Source: Aureococcus anophagefferens
Lineage: Eukaryota; Sar; Pelagophyceae; Pelagomonadales; Pelagomonadaceae
DNA: 64,000 nucleotides
Assembly (NCBI RefSeq): GCF_000186865.1
Contig: NW_008705566.1
Coordinates: 2,659,699-2,723,698, forward strand
Direction: 5' to 3'
Positions 56,618-64,000 of this stretch are shown piece by piece (the first letter of the stretch is position 1; every line of letters starts with the position of its first letter). The position numbers and the translations under genes are program-made. The notes beneath the pieces are model-generated. The model searched no databases, was not told the DNA's origin, and worked only from the letters and a program-made list of their open reading frames with translations.

Positions 56618-56735
56618 AAGCTTGAGAGCGAGCTGCACCGTCGGGCAAACCAAAAAAGTATCAATAGCTTGCATCCGGTTGTAACGCGACGAGGTGTTGG
56701 CTGCCTCCAGTCGTCGGTGCCCCCGGGGGCGCATC

Positions 56736-58892
56736 ATGGACGAGTTGGAGGATGTGATCAAGGTGCGCGCCGGCTTCGTTTCCGACGCGTCATTTCATAA
56801 CGCGACCCCATCGTAGGACATCTGCCAGGGATGCGCGGGCCGCGGGCAGCGCGTGCCGGCGGTGCTCGCCGCCTTCATCGCGCGGACCATCTTGGAGAGC
56901 GACCCCCTGCTCTTCTCGCCGGAGAAGGAGCTGACGAGCGAGGGCGTGGACACGCTCATCCGCATGTCCATCGCGCGGCTCTGCGAGAAGGACGCGCCGA
57001 GCCTCGAGACGATCAAGATGCAGGTCGCGTTCGACTCGACGTACGTGCGCTTCGAGGAGGAGCTCGACAAGAGCCGCAAGGCGCGCGAGGAGAAGAAGCG
57101 GGAACTGGTGCGGGCGATCCTCGCCGTGAAGCCCCGGGGGTCCACGGACTTCGAGACGCTGACGGCGCTCTACCGGCAGATTTTTACGTACCTGCTCCAC
57201 GTGAGCCGCGGCGGCTCGGGCCTGCCCGGCGCGCCGTCGAACACGACGGCCGCCGAGGACCCGGGGTCCATGGAGCGCGCCGTCGAGCGCGAGATCGCCG
57301 CGGCGCTCGAGTCCGTGTTCCCGCGCATCGGCCTCAAGAGCTTCGTGCAGCTCAGCAGCGAGGAGAAGCGGCTCCAGCTCGAGGAGCTGGCGCGCATCGT
57401 GACGGGCATCCGCCTGTTCAACCGCGAGGGCGGCAAGGGCGGCGCGGGCTTGGACCACGTGGAGGACGCGGTCGCGACGACGGTGAGCGACCTGCGGGAC
57501 GCGCTCGACGCGGAGACGGCGGAGCAGCACGACCTGGCCCTGCGCTACCAGGAGACGCTCGTGTACTGCCACCTGCGCCAGCCGCCGGGCGTCGCGCCGG
57601 CGCAGCTCGAGCGCTGGGCCCAGGAGCTGGCGAACCGGCGCCAGTACGGCGCGTACCTCACGTCGCTCGCGGAGGACGCGGCGGCGTCCGCGCGGCGCGT
57701 CCAGGTCCACCGGGAGCGCTTCGCGACGGAGATGGACGAGTTGCAGGCCCTCGTGGGCGGGCGCGCGTCCGTGCCCAAGGAGCACGTCTACCCGAAGTTC
57801 GACGCGATCGCGACGGCGTGGTTCGCGCTCGACGACGAGCTGCGGGTCGTCGAGTCGCGGGTGGCGACCCTGGAGGAGCTCCACCAGTTCCGCGAGTCCT
57901 ACAACATGACCTGCGGCGCGAACCACCCGGTCTACCGCGCCGCGCGGCTCGAGAGCCACGCGAAGCCCGACGGCGGCGGCGCCGTCGACGACGAGGCCGA
58001 GATGGCCGAGGCCGTGTCCAAGCTCGGCGGCGACCAGGCCGCGGCCGCGGTCGCGGCGCCCGTCGAGGGCGCGCCGTCGGCGGCGAGCGCCGCCGAGGAC
58101 GACGACGCCAAGGCGCTCGACGACCTGCCCACGGGCGCGCGCGACAACGCGGACGTGCCCGTGCGCCTGAGCGTCGAGACGACGCCCGAGTTCATGCAGC
58201 TGCCCCTGGAGTACCAGGGCTTCTGCGGCTGGACCGTGGCGAACCGCCACGGCCTGCTGCTGCCGGGCAAGCCGGCGCTCGGCGTCGTCAAGTACCGCGG
58301 GTCCTGCTACGTCTTCGCGCACGCCGTCGCGCTCAAGGCGTTCATGGACGCGCCGGAGGCCGTCCGCGAGGGCGTCGTCGCCCAGGCGACGCTCGCGCCG
58401 GAGCTCGTGCACCTGTTGCGCCTCCAGGACTCGTACCCGGGCACGTCCATCGCGAAGATTTTAGCGTCGCGCGCGATCACGGGCAAGGGCGCCGAGCCGG
58501 GCCAGGCGACGGCCGTCGCCAAGGCCCTCCTCGCGCCGGCGGCGACGCGCGACGCGTCGACGGACACGCCCGTCCACTTCGTCGAGAAGCACATCGACCC
58601 GGCCTACGAGTGGAACGACTGGGCGCTCCGGCGCCGCGCGCTCCGCCTCGCGCAGCTCAAGCACTGCGCGACGACGAGCCAGCAGACCGACGAGTCCCAC
58701 TTCCGCCGCAACAACACGACCCAGGTCTTCCTCCCGAAGATCGCCTCGACCCAGAGCCGCAAGGACGGCGAGACGAACCCGCCCGTGCGCATCCAGTACT
58801 TCAAGGGCCTCCGCGGCGGGCCCAACAAGATCGTCAACCCGGAGGAGAAGCCGCTCGAGACCGTCAACGTCGACCTCACCTACCACTTCTGA
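56736..58892 (+). CDS. CFAP206: CFAP206 ciliary protein, one 54-bp intron
   Basis: Exons 56736..56762 and 56817..58892 join to 700 residues: MDELEDVIK plus DICQGCAGRGQRVPAVLAAFIARTIL. The match to CFAP206 runs from the N-terminal VIK-x-I...ECA region, through APSLETIKMQVAFDSTYVRFEEEL and QIFTYLLH, to the C-terminal EYQGFCGWTVANRHGLLLPGKPALGVVKYRG and VFLPKIASTQSRKDGETNPP blocks. CFAP206 sits at the base of radial spokes and is needed for ciliary beating. The gene is compact with a single small intron. Its presence implies this lineage keeps at least part of the axoneme gene set. The leader overlaps the PET117 leader on the other strand (119 bp between ATGs). Confidence 0.88.
56763..56816 (+). 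other. 54-bp GT-AG intron in CFAP206
   Basis: Donor GTGCGCG, acceptor CGTAG. It contains an in-frame stop, and its removal restores the conserved N-terminus. No target duplication. Confidence 0.8.
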
Positions 58893-59035
58893 CGGGGAAG
58901 TGGCCCTCGTAAGACGCCCGCCCGTATGAGTAGTCGCGGCCGATGCGGAAGGCTTGCGGACTCGTCGAGATCCCTGGATAAGCGAACTCGTCGAGATCGA
59001 CGTCGCCGCTCGCCCGACACCAGATCACTTTGAGC

Positions 59036-60124
59036 ATGGACCCGGCTTTGCTCGCGAAAAAGCGCGATTTCGAGGCGCAGAAGGCCCGTACAAAGCTTGC
59101 GCTGAATATCTGCACGATTTGCGGGAACAAGGATGCCCGAGCATGTCAAGGTTGCGGAACCACAGCGTACTGCTCGACGGATTGTCAAAGAATCGATTGG
59201 CGCGATCGAGGGCATCGCAAGGCGTGCAAGAAGATCCGGGACGAGCGGGCGGCGGAGGCGGCGCGGGCGGAGGCCCCGACGCCCCCCGCGCAGCCGGTTT
59301 TCTACGGCCCCGCGCCGCGGTCGCACGCCGACGAGGTCCGCGCTCGTATCGCCGCGGAACACGAGGCCGCCCGCGCGCGGCGCGAGGCGAATCCTGAGCG
59401 GGAGCCGTTGTCGGCGCGGTTTGGGTCGCGATGCCCGATCTGTCGCGAGGAGTGGGACGTGAATGACTATCCGATGCTTCGCCCCTGTTGCTGTCGGACA
59501 ATTTGCAAGCCGTGCGCGCATAAAACAATGGAAGATCCATGCCCTTTCTGCCGTGCACCGCCGCCAGAAGATGATGCGGAGGTTCTGGCTCACATTCGTC
59601 GCCACGTGGTTAACGAGGTGCCTGAGGCGATCAGGCAGCTCGCGATCGGATACCAACACGGTCAGCTCGGCCTCGTGAAATCGTCGAAGAAGGCCGTGAG
59701 ACTCTTCAAAAGAGCCGTGGAGCTCGGGGACACGGAAGCAATGTTTAAGCTTGGGATCATGTATGAACGAGGAGGCGGAGATGGTGTGAAACTGAACCAC
59801 GTGAAGGCGATGCAGCTGTTTCGCGCGGCCGCGGACCGAGGCGACGGGCGAGGGGAAGCGATGATGGCATATTGTCTTCTGAAGCCCGACCCGGAAGCCC
59901 TGGAGGATGATTTGAAGGCCGGATTCAGATACGCGAAACTCTCTTCAGACCGAGGCCATACCTTGGGCTCTTTTCTCCTTGGCAGAGCGTATTATTTTGG
60001 ATCGGGCGTTGAGAAAAGACCCGACGAAGTCATACGTCTGTTCACGATTGTGCTTGCCAAGGCCGACCTACCCGAAAGGAACAATAGCTTTATGAGGGAG
60101 GTCATCGCTGAGCTAAGTGCGTGA
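59036..60124 (+). CDS. MYND-RING-Sel1 repeat protein, lower GC
   Basis: 362 residues from the ATG at 59036. A MYND finger at about 26-64 (CTICG, CQGC, YCSTDCQ, H-x3-C) is followed by a basic helix. A RING-like finger at about 131-167 (CPICREEWD...PCCCRTICKPC...CPFC) comes next. Sel1-like repeats fill the rest (AIRQLAIGYQHGQLGLVKSSKKAV; AMFKLGIMYERGGGDGV; SFLLGRAYYFGSGVEKRPDEV). A RING with Sel1 repeats suggests a ubiquitin ligase or adaptor. Codon use is closer to AT-rich than in the neighbours, like the ankyrin gene at 21230. I recall MYND/Sel1 proteins as expanded in pelagophyte genomes (memory, not checked). Stop 15 bp from the next gene's stop. Confidence 0.82.
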   Translation: MDPALLAKKRDFEAQKARTKLALNICTICGNKDARACQGCGTTAYCSTDCQRIDWRDRGHRKACKKIRDERAAEAARAEAPTPPAQPVFYGPAPRSHADEVRARIAAEHEAARARREANPEREPLSARFGSRCPICREEWDVNDYPMLRPCCCRTICKPCAHKTMEDPCPFCRAPPPEDDAEVLAHIRRHVVNEVPEAIRQLAIGYQHGQLGLVKSSKKAVRLFKRAVELGDTEAMFKLGIMYERGGGDGVKLNHVKAMQLFRAAADRGDGRGEAMMAYCLLKPDPEALEDDLKAGFRYAKLSSDRGHTLGSFLLGRAYYFGSGVEKRPDEVIRLFTIVLAKADLPERNNSFMREVIAELSA

Positions 60125-60139
60125 ATTATATTTCTAGCA

Positions 60140-61489
60140 TTACAAATCCACCAGCAGCTGGGGCAGGATGTCGAGGACGACGAACGGGTCGACCGCGGCG
60201 AGGCGCTCCGCGACGAGCGGGTTCGAGTTCGTCACGTAGATGCGGTCGAAGACGGCGCGGTCGCCGCCCTTGCAGAAGCGCCGGTACGAGTCGCCGGGGA
60301 AGGCCGCGTGGGACACGAACGCGGACACGCGCGTCGCGCCCGAGGCCTTGAGCGCCTTCGCGGCCTCGGCCAAGGTGCCGCCGGTCTTGACCATGTCGTC
60401 GATGATCAGGACGCGCTTCCCGCGGGCCTCGCCGTCCGTGATCGTGACCTTGCGGTCGTTGCCGACGCGCTGCTTGCCGCAGACGATGAAGTCGAGGCCC
60501 TCGTCGGCGAGCTGGTGCCCGAACCGCTTCTGCGCGCCCTCGTCGGGGAACGCCAGCGCGTCGATGCCGCACTTGCCGTCGCCGAGGACGTACTTCTGCA
60601 GCAGCGGGATGCAGGAGTGCATGCTCGCCGCCGCGCCGCTGTGCAAATAGAAGCGCTGCTGCAACGTGTGCAGGTCGAAGAACATGCAGCGCGCGGGCGG
60701 CCCGTGGTGCGGCAGCGACGACAGCATGCGCGACACCGTGTTCGCCGTCGCGACCTGGCCCTCGACCGTGACGCGCTCCTTCGTCGCCACGGGCAGGTAG
60801 GGCAGGAAGATCGTCAGCGACGCGATGAACGACTCGCAGAGCATGATCAGCACGTGGAGCTGCGAGAGGATGGCGTCGTTGCTGTGGAAGTCGCACATCA
60901 TCAGCACGTGCGTGTGGCGCACGAGGTTCGTCGGCGCGAAGCCGCCGACGACGATGTCGTCCATGCCGCTGTCCTCGAAGCGGCCCCACGACGTCTCGAA
61001 GTAGCGGAACCGCTGCGGCTCGGCCGCGACGAGCCGCTCGGCCATGGTCGCCATGGTCTTGTAGGCCAGGACCGTGTAGGGCCGCGGCGGCGGCGCCTCG
61101 GGCGCGACCTCGACCTGGGCGCCGTCCTGCATGAGCGTCGACTGCCGCGGCCGCTGCCGCGCGGGCCGCGCCAGCGAGATCGGCGACTGCCGCGGCGGGC
61201 CCGTCGGCGTGACGGCGTCGCCCTCGGCCATGGCCTCCAGGCGCTCGACCTCCATGGCGACGACGGGTCGCACGGGCCCGGTCTCGGGGCTCCGGACGGG
61301 TTTGGCGCGCGGGAGGGCCTCGAGCGCCGCGGACGCGTCGGCCGGAAACGACGCGATCGTGCGAAGCCGCCGCCGCCGCCGACGACGACGCAGAGGTTGT
61401 TGCCGACGGCGACGACGACGGCGCGCGCAAACGACGAGGATGGGCAGCCCCACACGCAGGGGAATCCACGTCGACTCGAAGGTAAACAT
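60140..61489 (-). CDS. Ribose-phosphate pyrophosphokinase (PRPP synthetase), plant class II-like
   Basis: Up to 449 residues from the ATG at 61489. The N-terminal 120 residues are Arg-rich and disordered; the start could lie downstream, for example at METs near 61254. From about 145 the sequence follows the class II (PRS3/4) enzymes of plants: FRYFETSWGRFEDSGMDDI, IASLTIFLPYLPVATKERV, FFDLHTLQQRFYLHSG, ALAFPDEGAQKRF, and the PRPP loop VLIIDDMVKTGGTL (about 360-373). The DLH and DD acids bind Mg and PRPP. It makes PRPP from ribose 5-phosphate and ATP for nucleotide, His and Trp synthesis. Class II enzymes are less sensitive to ADP. Head-to-head with the next gene, 68 bp between ATGs. Confidence 0.87.
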   Translation of the reverse strand: MFTFESTWIPLRVGLPILVVCARRRRRRRQQPLRRRRRRRRLRTIASFPADASAALEALPRAKPVRSPETGPVRPVVAMEVERLEAMAEGDAVTPTGPPRQSPISLARPARQRPRQSTLMQDGAQVEVAPEAPPPRPYTVLAYKTMATMAERLVAAEPQRFRYFETSWGRFEDSGMDDIVVGGFAPTNLVRHTHVLMMCDFHSNDAILSQLHVLIMLCESFIASLTIFLPYLPVATKERVTVEGQVATANTVSRMLSSLPHHGPPARCMFFDLHTLQQRFYLHSGAAASMHSCIPLLQKYVLGDGKCGIDALAFPDEGAQKRFGHQLADEGLDFIVCGKQRVGNDRKVTITDGEARGKRVLIIDDMVKTGGTLAEAAKALKASGATRVSAFVSHAAFPGDSYRRFCKGGDRAVFDRIYVTNSNPLVAERLAAVDPFVVLDILPQLLVDL

Positions 61490-61537
61490 CGCAACTTGCC
61501 ACGGTTCATAAAAGCAGCCCCAAACTGTACGATGATG

Positions 61538-61551
61538 GATAGCATGCTATC
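61538..61551. promoter_or_regulatory. 14-bp perfect palindrome in a divergent promoter
   Basis: GATAGCATGCTATC is perfectly self-complementary and lies between the two divergent start codons (61489 minus, 61558 plus). It could bind a dimeric factor; the position is suggestive, but nothing more is known. Confidence 0.5.
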
Positions 61552-61557
61552 GTAACG

Positions 61558-64000
61558 ATGCTCTCGTCCAGCTACAAGGACGAACTGCGGGACCTGCTCC
61601 TCTGCCTCGAGGCGGAGCCCACAAAAGACGAGGCCGAAGCGCCGCCGCCACCGCCGCCGTCGCGCGCGCTCGTCGCTTCGCCGCCGCCGCCGCCGCCGCC
61701 GCGCGCGCTCGCGGACTACAACTTCGACGAGTTCGTGCCGCCGCCGGCGCGGCGCGCGAAGCTCGATGTCATCGCGCCGCGCTGCGTCTCCTGTGACCGG
61801 CTCATGTGCATCTGCGGCGGCGCGAGCCGGCTCTCGTCCGCGCGGCGCGCGGAGAACGCGTGGCGCGGCGTCAACGAGCTCTGCGCGGCGCGCGCGCCCT
61901 GGCGCGCCGAGGCGCGCGCCGTGCGCGCCGCGCGCGAGGAGTCGCGCCGCGCCGCGCGCGACTGCGAGCTCGTCATCCGCTCCGACGGCGACCCCGAGGC
62001 CCTGCCGCCGCTGCCGCGGATCCTCGCGCGCCTCGACGACGCCGAGTTCTTCGCCGAGGACGACCCCTGGGTCGCCGCGGCCAAGGTCCTCGCGGCCTGG
62101 GCCGCGGTGACGGCGGCGCTCAAGGCGGCGCACGCGCGGGCGGACCCCGTCGCGCGCGACGCCGCGCGGCGCCGCGTCATCGCCGCGCTCGAGGCGCGCG
62201 CGAAGCAGCGCCGCGCGCGGCGCTGGGAGCTCGCGGGCTACGACGACCGCGCCCAGGAAGCGGCGACGCAGCGCGCCGTGAAGCGCTGGTCCGGGCGGCT
62301 CGGCGTCGGGCCGGACGCGCGCGCCGCGGACGCGGCGGCGTTCGAACGCGCGCGGCGCTCCGGCCGCCGCCGCGGCTTCGCGGCCTGGCGCGCGTGGCTG
62401 CGCGAGCGGCGGCGCGTGGCGCGGGCGGGGGCCAGAGCGCGCGCGACGAAGCGCGCCGCGGAGCTCGCGCGCGCCTGGGCGGTGTGGAGCGCCGCGATGC
62501 GGCTCCGAGGCGCCGCGACGCACCGGCGGCGCCGCGTCGCGTCCCGCGTCTTCGTCGCCTGGCGCGGCGCGGCGCGGAGCGCGGCGTCGCTGGCGCCCCT
62601 GGCGCGGCTCGTCGCGCCCCGCGACGCCTTCGACCGCTGGCTCGGGGCGAGCGATGGCCACCTGTCGGCGCTCGCGCGGCGCCGCGACCGGCGGCGCCGC
62701 GGCGGCGTCGCGGCCGTCCGCTGCTTCTTCCTCGGCCTGCGCATCTACGTCGCCTGGCGGTCGCGGGCGCGGCGGGCCAAAAGCAGAGGCGACGACTGGC
62801 GCAGCGACCGCGCGGAGGCGCGGGGCGTCCGCGCGTGGCGCGCCTGGACCGTCGGCCGGCTCCGGCGGCGCCGCGCGGCGCGGTCCGCGGGCCCGGCCGC
62901 GTGCCGCCGCGCGCTCCGCGCGCTGGGCCAGAAGCGCGCGCGGCTCGACCGGCTGCCCGCGCTCTGGGCGGCGAACGCGCGCAAGGCCAAGGCTGAAGTT
63001 TTTGGCTGGCTGCGGCGCCGCGCGAAGCGCCGCGCGCTCGGCCGGCGCCGCCGCGCCGCGGAGCGGCGCGGCGCGCTCGTCGAGGGGTTCGGCGCGCTGC
63101 GGGAGCGCGCGGCGGACCGGCGGCGGCGGCGCGTCCTCGCGCGTGGCGCGTGTTTCCGGAGGCTGCGGGACGGCGTCGCGGCGACGGCCGCCGCGCGGCG
63201 CCGCTTCGAGCGCGGCGACGGCCTCTTCGCGCGGACGGCGCGGCGGCGCGCGTTCTCGTCGATCGTCGCGGCGGCCGCGCGGCGAAGGGCGGCCGCATCG
63301 CTCGACGCCGCGGCCGCGCGCGCCCGGGCCCGGGACGTCGAGCGGCGGGCGCTCGTCGCGTGGCGGCGCCGCGCGGGCGCCGGCCGCTCCGTCGACGTCG
63401 CCGTGGCCGACCCCCGGCCGCCGCGCGCGCTCGGCCTCTGGCTCGCGTTCCGACGCCGCCGGCGCGAGGCGCGGGAAGACGTGGCCCTCGCGGCGCGCTG
63501 GCTGGAGCGCGCGCGGGCCGCGCGCGCGTGCCGGTCGCTCGCGGCGCGCGCGCGAGCGCGCGAGGACGCGGCGGTCCTCGCCGTCGTCGCGGAGTCGCGG
63601 AGCGTCAAGAGCGCCACCTGGCGCGCGCTGCGGACCTGGCGCGCGACGGTGGTGGCGCGCTGCGCGCAACGCGCCGCCGAGCGCGAGCGGGCCCGCGCCG
63701 CCGCCGTCCGCGTCCGCGGGCCCCGGCTCCTCCGGGCCTGGAGGCGCGCGGCCGTCGCGGGCCGCGCGCTCCGCGGCTGGCGCTCCTTCGCCGCGCGCTC
63801 CATCGCCGCCTGGCCGGGCCCCGCGGGCGGCGCCGCGGCCTACGCGGCGCGGGCCCGGTTGCGGCGGGGCTTCGCGTCGCTGGCGGAGACGCGGCGGACG
63901 CGGCGGCTCCGCCGGGAGGACCGCGGCGCCGTCGCCGCCGCCGCGGACGCCGCCCACGACGTGTCGCGGTGCCGCCGCGTCCTCCGACGCCTCGCCGAAG
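61558..64000 (+). CDS. Sfi1-like repeat protein (partial, C-terminus beyond window)
   Basis: Open for 814 codons to the window edge from the ATG at 61558. The first 90 residues have Pro-rich runs and CVSCDRLMCICGG (a Cys cluster, possibly metal-binding). The rest is almost all Arg/Ala helix with regularly spaced Trp: FAAWRAWLRERRR, LRIYVAWRSRARR, VRAWRAWTVGRLRRR, LVAWRRRAGAG, LLRAWRRAAVAG, LRGWRSFAARS. W-x3-R-type units like these are the centrin-binding repeats of Sfi1, which form a long rod at spindle poles and basal bodies. About fifteen or more units are visible. It neighbours CFAP206, but no operon is implied. AAAGCAGCCCC lies in its short leader. The GC content is extreme, so low-complexity bias must be kept in mind. 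Confidence 0.7.
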   Translation, partial: MLSSSYKDELRDLLLCLEAEPTKDEAEAPPPPPPSRALVASPPPPPPPRALADYNFDEFVPPPARRAKLDVIAPRCVSCDRLMCICGGASRLSSARRAENAWRGVNELCAARAPWRAEARAVRAAREESRRAARDCELVIRSDGDPEALPPLPRILARLDDAEFFAEDDPWVAAAKVLAAWAAVTAALKAAHARADPVARDAARRRVIAALEARAKQRRARRWELAGYDDRAQEAATQRAVKRWSGRLGVGPDARAADAAAFERARRSGRRRGFAAWRAWLRERRRVARAGARARATKRAAELARAWAVWSAAMRLRGAATHRRRRVASRVFVAWRGAARSAASLAPLARLVAPRDAFDRWLGASDGHLSALARRRDRRRRGGVAAVRCFFLGLRIYVAWRSRARRAKSRGDDWRSDRAEARGVRAWRAWTVGRLRRRRAARSAGPAACRRALRALGQKRARLDRLPALWAANARKAKAEVFGWLRRRAKRRALGRRRRAAERRGALVEGFGALRERAADRRRRRVLARGACFRRLRDGVAATAAARRRFERGDGLFARTARRRAFSSIVAAAARRRAAASLDAAAARARARDVERRALVAWRRRAGAGRSVDVAVADPRPPRALGLWLAFRRRRREAREDVALAARWLERARAARACRSLAARARAREDAAVLAVVAESRSVKSATWRALRTWRATVVARCAQRAAERERARAAAVRVRGPRLLRAWRRAAVAGRALRGWRSFAARSIAAWPGPAGGAAAYAARARLRRGFASLAETRRTRRLRREDRGAVAAAADAAHDVSRCRRVLRRLAE

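Overview
This is nuclear DNA of a GC-rich, very compact alga. It is best explained as a stramenopile (heterokont), most likely a pelagophyte close to Aureococcus anophagefferens. The reasons are: (i) six introns are near-identical transposon-like 'introner elements' with terminal inverted repeats and 8-bp target duplications, as reported for Aureococcus; (ii) one protein starts with a signal peptide followed by an FAP motif, the heterokont plastid-targeting form; (iii) the gene set is eukaryotic (ESCRT-III, BET bromodomain, SMN, PET117, CFAP206, Slo-type K+ channel, Sfi1-like repeats). The species is inferred, not proven. One 50-N assembly gap lies at 46717-46766.

About 36 genes are packed head to tail, often with less than 20 bp between convergent stops; two convergent pairs share a 4-bp palindrome (CTAG, TTAA) as both stop codons. 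Layout: 1-6.4 kb, ankyrin/MYND protein (open at the left edge), J-domain protein, SET methyltransferase, esterase. 6.7-16 kb, degenerate Arf-like/PX protein, GLTP-domain membrane protein, a coiled-coil protein, HAD phosphatase with a triplicated 3' end, probable plastid protein, flavin amine oxidase. 16-22 kb, sulfotransferase-like protein, Slo-type K+ channel, ankyrin protein. 22.3-35.6 kb, one 13-kb gene for a secreted protein of about 4,350 residues built of tandem adhesin-type repeats. 35.7-46.3 kb, VPS24/CHMP3, unknown, zinc-ribbon protein overlapping DusA-like synthase, TenA-like, CREG-like, MFS transporter, secreted unknown, SCP2/membrane fusion. 46.3-47.3 kb, gene-free with the gap. 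47.3-56 kb, Cys-rich secreted protein, PP2C-SAM, BET protein, mitochondrial carrier, membrane protein, UFD1-UBX-UBA protein, ZIP transporter. 56-64 kb, SMN and PET117 (overlapping), CFAP206, MYND-RING-Sel1 protein, PRPP synthetase, Sfi1-like protein (open at the right edge).

Most genes look intronless. Six genes carry one introner element each (four of a 192-bp family, two of a 187-202-bp family). In every case removing element plus one target-site copy restores the reading frame and the interrupted domain exactly. The element supplies the 3' AG; the duplicated host target supplies the 5' GT or GC. Four further introns (54-175 bp) lack convincing element hallmarks. The best leads are the element system itself (end covariation, orientation-independent AG, a core shared by both families), two same-strand gene pairs overlapping at ATGA and TGATG, a GGCAGCC motif in many 5' leaders, a tudor-less SMN, and several unusual domain fusions.
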